Assembly (NCBI GenBank): GCA_041399065.1
Contig: JAWKTN010000015.1
Coordinates: forward strand, 6,338-70,337
Source: JAGQPD01 sp020426865
GTDB lineage: Bacteria; Planctomycetota; Planctomycetia; Pirellulales; Pirellulaceae
DNA length: 64,000 nucleotides
Direction of reading: 5' to 3'
Shown here: positions 1 through 7,823 of the stretch, one piece after another
Numbering within the stretch: the stretch's first letter is position 1
Layout of the letters: each line of letters opens with the position of its first letter
Position numbers and translations under genes: made by a program
Notes under the pieces: model-generated
The model's database searches: none
Told to the model about the DNA's origin: nothing
Seen by the model: only the letters and a program-made list of their open reading frames with translations

Positions 1-1256
1 TACGTGAAATCGCTTGCCGTTTCGGGTACGACTACCGCTACATGATACCACTTCCCAACCCCGAAGCCACTCACTGTTGCTCCCACTCGCTTGCCGTTAA
101 TGCCAACAGAAAAACCATCGTCCTCCGCGTAGATAATCATACGCTGACCGCTTCCTCCTGAATGTTGGTACTGAAATACTGGCTTGTCCGTCCCGCTACT
201 TACGCTATCTGGGCGCACCCAAAATGCGATTGTCCTCGCTGCGTCACCCGTCGGAGCTCCTGAAATCGCACCAACGTCGACATATGCCCCGTTTTTGCAT
301 TCCAGTGCGTTTACACTTGCTATTTTAGCGTGCCTTGGCATACTTCCGGTAAACTCGAGGCTTCCGCCGGATGCATCCTCGTTGGTGTAGTTCGCCCTTT
401 CTCGGCGCCCAATAATCGTATCGTTGTCTGTGTACCCCACCTCATTGGCAAATGACGCTGGTACCGAACCATCCTCATATCCACTAATCGAGCTACTGAT
501 ATGCGCTCCATGTAGCTTGTCTTGTCCGTTATTCTCATACGCGCCACTGTTGTAGGCGAGATTCCCCGTTTTTTCTTCCAGTTTATAGCAACGCTTGAGC
601 GATCCAGTCGCAGCAATCGCCGTTGGTTCTAGAAACAACTCGGCGATTTCCTTTTCAGTCAAGACGCTGTTCCATGAGCACCAGCACCACAATCTCCCCT
701 TGAGATATTCGACAAAGTTGCTATTTTCGTCTCTTCTGGCTGCCAGGTAGCTGATCTCGTATGGTATCGTACCTGACACTGTTGTTGCCGAAGTACCTTG
801 TGCGATTCCATCTACGTACAGCCGATAGTCGTCGCCATTTCGAGTCACAACCACAAAATGCCACGCCTCGGCCGTTATGGCATTATCGCATTCGATTTCT
901 GTCGTCCCGGTGCTTTTGATAATTCGGAACCGGACTTTTCCGTCCGATGTGACTCTGAGTGACACGCCATACGCCGTCGTCGGGGAATGCTGTGAAAACA
1001 GCGTCTGCGAAGACCCCGCTAGGTCGTCCAGTCGCGCCCACCCGGCCAATGTCCAATTCCCGCTTCCAATCACAGGAATGTAATATAGATGCGTATAGTC
1101 TGAACTCCCATTGTATTTAGCCACTCTGCCAGGTTGAGTAACTCGGGTGTTTCCTAACCCGGACACCTCCGTCCCCGTGTTTGCCGTATCCTTCACCAGC
1201 CCTTTGTTCGTGAATTGATCCGAAGCTGACGTAAAATAAGATGCTGCGTACGTCAT
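1..1256 (-). CDS. LamG-domain protein (3' end beyond window)
   Basis: The minus strand is open from an ATG at 1256 to the window edge, giving 418 codons without a stop, so the C-terminus is missing. An SD-like AGGGAG lies 8 nt before the ATG. Two LamG/concanavalin-like jelly-roll domains are visible: the first around residues 40-200 (key stretch SGNWTLAGWARLDD, then WHFVVVTRNGDDYRLYVDG) and the second from about residue 300 to the edge (ARTIAFWVRPDS, then GKWYHVAVVV). There is no signal peptide, so it is not an ordinary exported LamG protein. A phage-tail or other structural or adhesin-like role is possible but unproven. It has its own promoter at 1421-1463, shared in design with the next two accessory genes. 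Confidence 0.75.
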   Translation of the reverse strand, partial: MTYAASYFTSASDQFTNKGLVKDTANTGTEVSGLGNTRVTQPGRVAKYNGSSDYTHLYYIPVIGSGNWTLAGWARLDDLAGSSQTLFSQHSPTTAYGVSLRVTSDGKVRFRIIKSTGTTEIECDNAITAEAWHFVVVTRNGDDYRLYVDGIAQGTSATTVSGTIPYEISYLAARRDENSNFVEYLKGRLWCWCSWNSVLTEKEIAELFLEPTAIAATGSLKRCYKLEEKTGNLAYNSGAYENNGQDKLHGAHISSSISGYEDGSVPASFANEVGYTDNDTIIGRRERANYTNEDASGGSLEFTGSMPRHAKIASVNALECKNGAYVDVGAISGAPTGDAARTIAFWVRPDSVSSGTDKPVFQYQHSGGSGQRMIIYAEDDGFSVGINGKRVGATVSGFGVGKWYHVAVVVPETASDFT

Positions 1257-1376
1257 GGTCTTTCTCCCTTGACATAGAATCCCCGTGACCTTGCGAACGA
1301 GCGCAACACTAGCGCAACAGAACACCCGCAAGGACTCTTAAGAAACCGACAACTGATTGTTTCTGGTTGTAGAAGT

Positions 1377-1400
1377 GTGCCGCGGACATCGTCGCGGCAC
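1377..1400 (-). promoter_or_regulatory. Leader hairpin of the LamG gene
   Basis: A perfect 8-bp inverted repeat (GTGCCGCG/CGCGGCAC) with an 8-nt loop lies just downstream of the predicted transcription start. It could be a leader structure or a binding site. No T tract follows, so it is not a classical terminator. Confidence 0.35.
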
Positions 1401-1420
1401 CTGCATGAAGTGCACGTTTC

Positions 1421-1463
1421 ATCATAGCACTTCACGTTGTTGTATCAACACTTGTTTTTGCAC
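1421..1463 (-). promoter_or_regulatory. Sigma-70-like promoter with upstream GTGCAAAAAC box (LamG gene)
   Basis: Read on the minus strand, GTGCAAAAAC (1463-1454) is followed after 5 nt by -35 TTGATA (1448-1443), a 16-nt spacer and -10 TATGAT (1426-1421). Predicted transcription start is near 1414, which leaves a leader of about 160 nt before the ATG at 1256. The same three-part design occurs at 2643-2685 and 3001-3045. Confidence 0.6.
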
Positions 1464-1787
1464 ATTCTTTGTTTTCGATGTCTTTCGCATGCACTTATCT
1501 ATGCGTCGGCATCACATCGTCAGGGCTCGCTTCGTTTCTACTGACATGCCCATGCACTACGTATTCATCACCTTGCCTACTATGTGTCGCGCACATCGCT
1601 CGCACTTGCTCACATATTAAACGCTTGTCCAAGTCTCTGACGCGGACGCACGCAAAAGGCACCTGGCGAAACCGCATCGGACGCCTCCCGTTGTATTGCT
1701 CATCTCCCGTCTTAAGTTGCCAAAATGGCAGTTTCTAAAAACTAATGTGTTCGCGGCTGCGCCAACGCATTTGCCTTATTTTGATGT

Positions 1788-2444
1788 CTATCCCCGCCGC
1801 CAAAACCGCGTTGGATAGCCTCGGCTCTTAATGTCACTGTGTCCCTCTCGCTGTCCTACCAACCACTCCACCGGCGCGTAGATGTTGTAAGCACCGCTTT
1901 CATGAAGCGCTCCCAGCCGATGGTCGACGTGGTGCGACCGACATGCCGAGTATCCCGCATAGTCCTGCAGGTGCTGATACACCTTCTCGATGTAGCATCC
2001 CCGAAGCCCATGGGCGTGCGTTCGGTTCCCGTTGGTAACACGCACGATGTCTTCAGTTACGACCGTGGGCGACTTTAAATGCTGCCCCCCCAGCATCACT
2101 CCATCCCAATCGCCTGGCAGGTGTTCGAAGAACGTTTCTGCGAGCGGGACGAACCCGTCGATGAATACAGCGTCGTCTTCCAGGATCAACACCGACTGTC
2201 GCCCGTCTTGCAAAGCATCCTCGAGGATCCGCACATGGGACTGCAAACACCCCCATGCCCCTCGGTTTCCGCGATACCACTCCGGTGGCGGCACCTTCTC
2301 GCCATCCACGGCGCGAACGCGTTCCACTTCGCCAAAGCAGCCCTCAACGTGTGCCCATTCCCGTTGGAACTCCTCCCAACGGTCGGGCCGCCGGTCGAGA
2401 TTGATGCACACGACCCGCTCAAAGGTTGATTTTAGATTCACCAC
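1788..2444 (-). CDS. GT25-like glycosyltransferase
   Basis: A 218-residue protein starting at GTG 2444, with a GGAGG ribosome site 9 nt upstream. The N-terminal VVCINLDRRPDRW and the central ILEDDAVFID match the glycosyltransferase family 25 fold (LPS biosynthesis / procollagen galactosyltransferase type), where the EDDA acidic motif binds the metal and sugar nucleotide. The protein has no signal peptide or membrane segment and would act in the cytoplasm on a protein or glycolipid acceptor. Acceptor and sugar cannot be read from sequence. It stands alone between two long spacers and has its own promoter at 2643-2685, which shares an upstream box with the LamG gene, so the two are probably co-regulated. 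Confidence 0.75.
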   Translation of the reverse strand: MVNLKSTFERVVCINLDRRPDRWEEFQREWAHVEGCFGEVERVRAVDGEKVPPPEWYRGNRGAWGCLQSHVRILEDALQDGRQSVLILEDDAVFIDGFVPLAETFFEHLPGDWDGVMLGGQHLKSPTVVTEDIVRVTNGNRTHAHGLRGCYIEKVYQHLQDYAGYSACRSHHVDHRLGALHESGAYNIYAPVEWLVGQREGHSDIKSRGYPTRFWRRG

Positions 2445-2463
2445 GGAAAGTCGCCTCCACTTT

Positions 2464-2496
2464 GATTGACGGCAGCCGAACTAATCGCCGTCAATC
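2464..2496 (-). promoter_or_regulatory. Leader hairpin before GT25 start
   Basis: A perfect 10-bp inverted repeat (GATTGACGGC/GCCGTCAATC) with a 13-nt loop sits immediately upstream of the ribosome site of the glycosyltransferase. It could modulate translation or be an operator. Confidence 0.4.
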
Positions 2497-2642
2497 ACGA
2501 TGTCGCTTGTAGCAGAAAAACATTTGAAGGAGAAAACGCTCTCGACGTTTAATGCATCGATTGCGTTTATGCAAAGAACCGCACCAGTCGTGCGGGCAAG
2601 CCTAACTTGCGTTGGCCACCAAAGAGCTGTGGCCTTTCACCT

Positions 2643-2685
2643 AATGTAGCACGAAGTCCGTTTGTAACAAGTAGCGTTTTTGCAC
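2643..2685 (-). promoter_or_regulatory. Sigma-70-like promoter with upstream GTGCAAAAAC box (GT25 gene)
   Basis: On the minus strand GTGCAAAAAC (2685-2676) is followed after 5 nt by TTGTTA (2670-2665), a 16-nt spacer and TACATT (2648-2643). Spacing is identical to the LamG promoter. The identity extends upstream to a shared 16-mer beginning AAGAAT. The predicted leader is about 190 nt. Confidence 0.55.
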
Positions 2686-3000
2686 ATTCTTGCGACATGC
2701 CGCAAATTCGCCATCACAATGCACACACCGCGTTGGCCCGCCATTGTACATACTTTGCTAAGCGTGACATTCTTTACCACTTGCTGGCGGACCAGTGCCC
2801 TGTTTTCGGCTCCTCTCAGAAAAGGCACGCGTACTTCGATCGTACCGTGCACAACCCATCACTCACAACTGTTGGCCAGTTTTTCGCAGTTTCTCGCGCA
2901 AGCATTGCTACGACTGCCATCTGCGAGTGGTTCGCAGACAAATCACACGTTTGCAATCTCAGAAGCCGCACTCGACATAATTCCTTGCCGAACAGATTTT

Positions 3001-3045
3001 GTGCAAAAACTTGTCTTGAACATTAGTCGCTTCATTGCGTATCAT
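3001..3045 (+). promoter_or_regulatory. Sigma-70-like promoter with upstream GTGCAAAAAC box (HTH gene)
   Basis: GTGCAAAAAC (3001-3010) is followed after 5 nt by TTGAAC (3016-3021), an 18-nt spacer and TATCAT (3040-3045). This is the third copy of the module, on the opposite strand, about 250 nt before the ATG at 3295. Confidence 0.5.
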
Positions 3046-3294
3046 GAACGTTCGACGAAGGGGCATGTCTCTCACTTACAATTAGTTACAACTAGTTCTC
3101 CGAGTGTTGGTCAGACTGCGTCGGAACATCGCAGCGAATTCTTAGTCCTGAGCACTAAGCTCTCATTCCACCACAACTAAGAAATTCTCCCTGACACCAA
3201 CACGGCGTAATTGCCACGCGCGCCGATCGACGTGCGAACGCTTCCTGTCCGTACGCCGCTATCGTTCCGTATCACCTTTACCCAAGGAGGATCG

Positions 3295-3627
3295 ATGCTG
3301 CGCAAAGAAACTGTCGCACTGGTGAAACAACTTCTGAACCAAGGAGTATTCACCCAACACAAGATTGCCCGAATCGCCGGTGTCTCACGGCGAGTCGTGC
3401 ATGACATTCACTCAGGAGAGTGGGATGCCAAAGAACAACGGAGACTTGCGCGACAGACCGTGCGTCCTTTGGCGCTGGAAACGCCAAGGAAATGTCCGGA
3501 GTGTGGTGCCCGCATTGTGCTTTTGCCATGTCAGCACTGCCTGATTACTACGACGGAGCGCCTGCCAGTAGATCCAATACCTCCCACGGAGGATGACCCA
3601 GATGTGCCCTGTCGCTTGGACCTCTAG
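3295..3627 (+). CDS. Small HTH and zinc-ribbon protein
   Basis: A 110-residue protein. The ATG at 3295 is chosen because AAGGAGG lies 4 nt upstream; a longer frame beginning at 3211 has no such site. Residues 5-40 form a resolvase/sigma-like helix-turn-helix (TQHKIARIAGVSRRVVHDI). C67-x2-C70 and C79-x2-C82 form a short zinc ribbon, and the tail is acidic. Small proteins of this layout are common in planctomycetes, and their function is not known to me. It probably binds DNA. Because its own promoter and those of the LamG and GT25 genes share an upstream box, it is a natural candidate for the local regulator, but that is an inference. Confidence 0.7.
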   Translation: MLRKETVALVKQLLNQGVFTQHKIARIAGVSRRVVHDIHSGEWDAKEQRRLARQTVRPLALETPRKCPECGARIVLLPCQHCLITTTERLPVDPIPPTEDDPDVPCRLDL

Positions 3628-3976
3628 TCCATTCTCAAGCGTTTTACCCGTGACAACCTAAGGCACCCGACGTATCAAGCACTCCTGGAACCTGGCAAAG
3701 CAAAACGGACAATGTTCCTCTGCCGCTACCTCGAATCGGAGGCTCTTCGTCAGGAAATTCCGAGGTATCAGATATTGTGCGGTTCGAAGTATTGCCGTGT
3801 GTGGCTTCGCCAAACACCAAAGCACCACACGCAAAAGCACCAATCGTTGACATGCTCGTGCGATTGTGATACGAAGCAATACAATGGAAATATGCCACGT
3901 CGCTAGTTTCTGACAGACATCCCTCGATGACAAGGACATTCTCCCGCGAAGGCAACCCGACGTGCCGTGAACCACC
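3628..3976. other. Intergenic, one promoter candidate
   Basis: No coding frame with a ribosome site is seen. The only structured element noticed is the TTGACA promoter candidate at 3847-3875. Confidence 0.4.
3847..3875 (+). promoter_or_regulatory. Promoter candidate for the 260-residue membrane protein
   Basis: A consensus -35 TTGACA (3847-3852), a 17-nt spacer and TACGAA (3870-3875) preceded by TGA, i.e. an extended -10. The -10 itself is weak (3 of 6). Confidence 0.35.
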
Positions 3977-4759
3977 ATGACGTTTTCTCTGCTTCAATTG
4001 ATGTTGGTCACAGGTTGGATCGCGTTGTATTGTCTTTGTCTGCTTCACCCCACATCTCTTTTTGCCAATTCGTTCGCGGCGCTCCACAATGGGTTATTTG
4101 CGTTGGCGGTGTTTGTGGCCGTCGAAATCCCCTCACGTTCACGTTGCTTCCTCAGCGTCTTTTCTTGTGCGTTCCTCGCTGGCATACCCACGGGTTACGC
4201 GTTGACCAACATGATATGGTGGTACGATTTCGAAACCGGTCTAGTGAGGGGAACAAGCTACGATTCATTTTGCGAATGGGTCTTTTTTGTTTTGCCGATG
4301 CTACCTATTGGATTCGGATTCATCTACATTTGTGCGATCACCCTGGTCGCGACATTGTGGGTGAAGCTGAAACGTTCCCACAAAGGACATCGGATATCCT
4401 TATTATCGTGGGAATGGCTGCAGGCGGGAATTGCCGTACCCATTCTCCGTCGCTTTGAGGAAATGCCGTTCAGTTGGAGATTACTCATAGCCATCCCAAT
4501 GGCAACTCTCGGTATCGTTATGGCGGGGATTGGCATCCTTGCCCCCATGGCATCATCTGCCGAGATTGAATTCCTTGTTCCTAATCCAGGGCAAACGACG
4601 ATTCTGATCCTCGGCACGGTAGTGGTTGCGGATGGACTGCGTTTGGCTTATGGCGAATGGTGTCGATTCGTCACATTGTTTGTCATGGCGATTGCGGGTT
4701 ACTTTGCGGCAGTCGCGAGCGGGATCAGTGAGCCGTTCTTGCACATTGCCGCTCGGTGA
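3977..4759 (+). CDS. Integral membrane protein of unknown function
   Basis: 260 residues with about six or seven hydrophobic segments (residues 3-20, 35-50, 55-75, 95-125, 165-190, 205-222, 235-250). The opening FSLLQLMLVTGWIALYC resembles the start of many uncharacterised planctomycete membrane proteins. No catalytic or transport motif is recognised. The ATG lacks a clear ribosome site, so translation may be weak or the start may differ by a few codons. No operon partner: the next gene starts about 150 bp downstream. Confidence 0.6.
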   Translation: MTFSLLQLMLVTGWIALYCLCLLHPTSLFANSFAALHNGLFALAVFVAVEIPSRSRCFLSVFSCAFLAGIPTGYALTNMIWWYDFETGLVRGTSYDSFCEWVFFVLPMLPIGFGFIYICAITLVATLWVKLKRSHKGHRISLLSWEWLQAGIAVPILRRFEEMPFSWRLLIAIPMATLGIVMAGIGILAPMASSAEIEFLVPNPGQTTILILGTVVVADGLRLAYGEWCRFVTLFVMAIAGYFAAVASGISEPFLHIAAR

Positions 4760-4911
4760 CTTGCTCTTCGCGAATGCGACGTGCGCCGCGCTGTCGACGT
4801 CGAGCGGCCTAAGATTCGGCGGCCGGGTGCTTGTGCTAACGACGCGATTTACCACAATGACGCGTGAGGCGAGAGCTTTTGCGGGATAGAAATCACGAGA
4901 TGGCAAACGGT

Positions 4912-6225
4912 ATGAAAACGACAATCACTGGATTTACGACTCGCGACGTCCGATTTCCGACATCGCTGCATTTGGATGGGTCGGATGCGATGAATGAGGC
5001 ACCGGACTATTCCGCCGCCTATGTCACGCTCCACACCAGCGACCCTCAGCTTGCCGGCGATGGGTTCACGTTCACGATCGGTCGCGGCAACGAGCTATGC
5101 GTCGCTGCCATCAACACGTTGGCGCCAGTGACGATCGGAATGGACATTGATGCGTTCGGCGAAGACCCCGGTGCGTTCTGGCGTCGGCTGACGGGCGATA
5201 GCCAGTTGCGATGGACGGGCCCTGAAAAAGGAATTATTCACTTGGCCACGGCCGCCGTTGTCAACGCCATGTGGGATCTCTATGCCAAGCGTCGGCAGCA
5301 GCCACTTTGGCGATTGTTGTGCGGACTATCGCCCGAACAAATCGTTGCCTGTATCGACTTTCGTTACCTCACCGACGTCTTGACTCCGGCTGAGGCGACA
5401 GAGCTTTTGCAGGCCAATGTGCCGACACGGCAGCAGCGCATCGAGCAGTTGCTAAGCAAGGGCTATCCGACTTATACCACTTCGGCGGGATGGCTCGGGT
5501 ATTCGGACGACAAGCTACGCCATCAATGCCGCGATTTGATGGCGCGGGGGTGGTCGCACTTCAAGGTCAAAGTCGGTCGGAACCTCGAGGACGACGTGCG
5601 ACGATGTCGCATCATCCGCGAGGAGATCGGGTACGAGCGTCGGTTGATGTTGGATGCCAATCAAGTGTGGGACGTACCGCAAGCCATTGAATGGATGCGA
5701 CATTTGGCCGAATTCCAACCGTGGTTCATCGAAGAACCCACGTCGCCCGACGACATCCTGGGGCATGCCACGATTGCCCGATCCATCGCTCCCATCAAAG
5801 TGGCCACCGGAGAGATGTGTCATAACCGCGTGATGTTCAAGCAGTTCATGCAGGCCGGCGGCATGCAGATCTGTCAGCTGGACAGTTGTCGGGTCGGTGG
5901 AGTCAACGAGGTGATGGCGGTTCAGCTTTTGGCGCATAAGCTGGGTGTTCCCGCCTGTCCTCATGCCGGAGGCGTGGGGCTTTGCGAATACGTGCAGCAC
6001 CTGGCGATGTTCGACTATGTTTGCATCAGCGCTTCGCTCGAGGACCGGTTGGCAGAATACGCCGACCATCTCCACGAGCATTTCGTGGCACCGGTCGTTA
6101 TGAAGAATGGCTGCTACATGCCGCCCACCGTGCCGGGATATAGCGCGACGATGCTCGATGAGTCCCTTGCGAAATTTGCATTCAGTGACACTACTTCAGG
6201 GACTGCTCGATCGTCTGCAAGCTGA
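4912..6225 (+). CDS. fucD: L-fuconate dehydratase (enolase superfamily)
   Basis: 437 residues of the mandelate-racemase subgroup. Counting from the ATG at 4912 the active-site set falls at K218-x-K220, D248 (MLDAN), E274 (IEEP), E301 (TGE), D324 (QLDS) and H351 (PHAGG). These are the positions known for the Xanthomonas campestris enzyme, which both identifies the function and supports this start over the ATG at 4900. The N-terminal DVRFPTS and LDGSDAMN motifs also match. It dehydrates L-fuconate to 2-keto-3-deoxy-L-fuconate in the non-phosphorylating fucose pathway, in the cytoplasm. The last 13 residues after LAKFAF look like an extension and overlap the convergent gene by 35 bp. Other pathway enzymes (fucose dehydrogenase, lactonase) are not in the window. 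Confidence 0.92.
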   Translation: MKTTITGFTTRDVRFPTSLHLDGSDAMNEAPDYSAAYVTLHTSDPQLAGDGFTFTIGRGNELCVAAINTLAPVTIGMDIDAFGEDPGAFWRRLTGDSQLRWTGPEKGIIHLATAAVVNAMWDLYAKRRQQPLWRLLCGLSPEQIVACIDFRYLTDVLTPAEATELLQANVPTRQQRIEQLLSKGYPTYTTSAGWLGYSDDKLRHQCRDLMARGWSHFKVKVGRNLEDDVRRCRIIREEIGYERRLMLDANQVWDVPQAIEWMRHLAEFQPWFIEEPTSPDDILGHATIARSIAPIKVATGEMCHNRVMFKQFMQAGGMQICQLDSCRVGGVNEVMAVQLLAHKLGVPACPHAGGVGLCEYVQHLAMFDYVCISASLEDRLAEYADHLHEHFVAPVVMKNGCYMPPTVPGYSATMLDESLAKFAFSDTTSGTARSSAS

Positions 6226-7504
6226 CGCCCAGTACCTTTTTCGAGATTACATCGAGTTGCTCGATGTCTCCCTCGAAGTGATAGGTCTCCTGAATGTGTT
6301 CGGCGGATTGGCTGGGACCCAGTGCCAACGCAGGGCTGGAAGTTTCCAATTCGTAAAATGGTCCCAACGGCTTTCCGCCAGGTGTCGGGGCTCCATCGTT
6401 GTAAGCGTTGACCACATCGCCAGCAAAGGGCCTGTCTTGCAGCTCCCACATGGAATTGACGTAGTCGGTAACGCCCCGTTCTGGTTGATTGAACTTCACG
6501 ATCGTCAACACTTTACGGGCGGCATCGTAGCTGCCACAAACATCGGTTGCAACTCGCGGCGGCACGCCGATCTTCGATCGAAATGTGCCGTCACCGGAAA
6601 AGAAGATGTGTCCTTGTGACACCTTCAGCCGCTCGGCAGGGACCTTGCCAAAATACGTGTCGTTGACAACTGCGGACGACTCGGCGAAATCTTTGTTGTG
6701 GCGATATGGAATCACAACCGTCGTCGCCGGGCCAGGCTTGTACATACCTAACAGCCAGATCGATAACAGTCCCGTTTCCTTCGTCCAGGCCTTGTTGCCA
6801 GTATTCGTCAACTTATTGCTGGTGCGATATCCAACCAAACGCACGCCATCGCTCGCTACGTCGAGTTGCAGCGAGTTGCGCGCATTTGTGGCATCGATCA
6901 ACTCGATCCGGCGCTCGATGGACAGCTGAAAGACAGTCTTGGAATAGTTTGTCAACGTCGCCAGCTTACGGAATGCAACGCTGCGATCGTCTTGACTTGC
7001 CACATCGAATGGTTCGGTGTCGATCAGTGCGGGAGTGGCCCAGTCGGCAAATTCGAATTTGGCGCCCGGCTGGAAAAAGATGCTGAATTGCCCCCCTTCG
7101 GGCCCCAGCCAAAACCGTTCTTCACCGCCGTAGACGTTAATCTGCGGGGCAATTTTCCCGGATGTAATATGCTCGTAGTTGATCCAGCCAAAGCTGGTGC
7201 CACTGCTGCCACTGGCCGACGACGTCATCACTCGCCCTTGATACGCCGGCACGATTGCCACCTGAGCTCCGCCATCTGCGGACTGCAGTACGATGGTCGG
7301 CGCATGCTTCTTCAAGAACAAAACGTCTTCGCCAAAGTTTTTTTCAGGGCTTGCGTCGATGTTCGGCGAATCGTCGGCGACGGACCATGTCGGCACGAGA
7401 ACGAGATGAATGGAAAGGACACACGCCACGAAGACCGATTCCACAATCGCTCGTCGGCCACGATTTGTATTCAGTATCACGCCACGAACTCCGAAAATTG
7501 TCAT
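6191..7504 (-). CDS. Exported DUF6786-type protein
   Basis: 437 residues with an N-terminal export signal (hydrophobic core at about residues 22-40, likely cleavage after SVAD). The body is a beta-rich fold with GEERFWLGPEGGQFSIFF and IWLLGMYKPGPATTVVIPY, which I associate with the DUF6786 family found beside sugar-metabolism genes in Planctomycetes and Bacteroidetes. No function is established. The gene is convergent with fucD and its 3' end overlaps that gene by 35 bp. It is divergent from the large FG-GAP lipoprotein, with a 319-bp gap. Confidence 0.7.
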   Translation of the reverse strand: MTIFGVRGVILNTNRGRRAIVESVFVACVLSIHLVLVPTWSVADDSPNIDASPEKNFGEDVLFLKKHAPTIVLQSADGGAQVAIVPAYQGRVMTSSASGSSGTSFGWINYEHITSGKIAPQINVYGGEERFWLGPEGGQFSIFFQPGAKFEFADWATPALIDTEPFDVASQDDRSVAFRKLATLTNYSKTVFQLSIERRIELIDATNARNSLQLDVASDGVRLVGYRTSNKLTNTGNKAWTKETGLLSIWLLGMYKPGPATTVVIPYRHNKDFAESSAVVNDTYFGKVPAERLKVSQGHIFFSGDGTFRSKIGVPPRVATDVCGSYDAARKVLTIVKFNQPERGVTDYVNSMWELQDRPFAGDVVNAYNDGAPTPGGKPLGPFYELETSSPALALGPSQSAEHIQETYHFEGDIEQLDVISKKVLGVSLQTIEQSLK

Positions 7505-7823
7505 TGTCTTGTTTTTCGCTCGATCATTCTACATCATCCAACACCAGCCGCGGCAGCTGTTCGTAAGCCCCGGCGGTGGCCCGCAATTCCGAAGACTAAA
7601 TGCGCGTATTCGGGAGAGTCTAGCGTAACTTTTGCGTGCTTCCGTGACAACTTCCCCAGGGGAATCGCAGGAAACGGACGCCTACGAAGTGTAGCACCGT
7701 TCGTCGGCACCGTTGCGTTTCGAGGTGACTCGATTACATTGTGTGCTCAGCGGCCCTGCCGGCTATCGGCTATGATACTCCCAAGTACGGTGAGTTCATT
7801 CGCGTCATATCTGTGAGTCCAAC
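7505..7823. other. Intergenic between divergent genes
   Basis: A 319-bp spacer between two divergent exported-protein genes. A -10-like TATGAT at 7771-7776 points toward the plus-strand gene but has no matching -35. No other structure was noticed. Confidence 0.3.

Larger units (their letters stand above)
1257..1787. other. Non-coding leader and spacer of the LamG gene
   Basis: This 530-base stretch holds the minus-strand promoter and a leader hairpin of the LamG gene (listed separately). Open frames here have odd composition (Cys/His/Arg rich) and no convincing ribosome site, so I do not call a gene. The rest, 1470-1787, is spacer downstream of the glycosyltransferase gene. Confidence 0.5.
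2445..3294. other. Long intergenic region between divergent accessory genes
   Basis: These 850 bases carry two divergent promoters of the same design (2643-2685 minus, 3001-3045 plus) about 315 bp apart, and the leaders of the genes they serve. Open frames on both strands are low in coding character and lack ribosome sites. An imperfect inverted repeat (CTTAGT...ACTAAG with two alternative right arms, roughly 3138-3180) lies in the leader of the HTH gene. Confidence 0.45.

Noticed and set aside
1357..1738. Plus-strand frames of 87 and 89 codons upstream of the LamG gene
   Set aside because: They run antisense through the LamG promoter and leader, have odd composition and no ribosome site.
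2607..3180. Two long overlapping plus-strand frames (139 and 166 codons) between GT25 and the HTH gene
   Set aside because: Cys/His/Ser-rich composition, no ribosome site, and the region is better explained as divergent promoters and leaders.
3644..4087. Minus-strand frame of 147 codons
   Set aside because: It overlaps the promoter and start of the membrane-protein gene and has no recognisable product or ribosome site.
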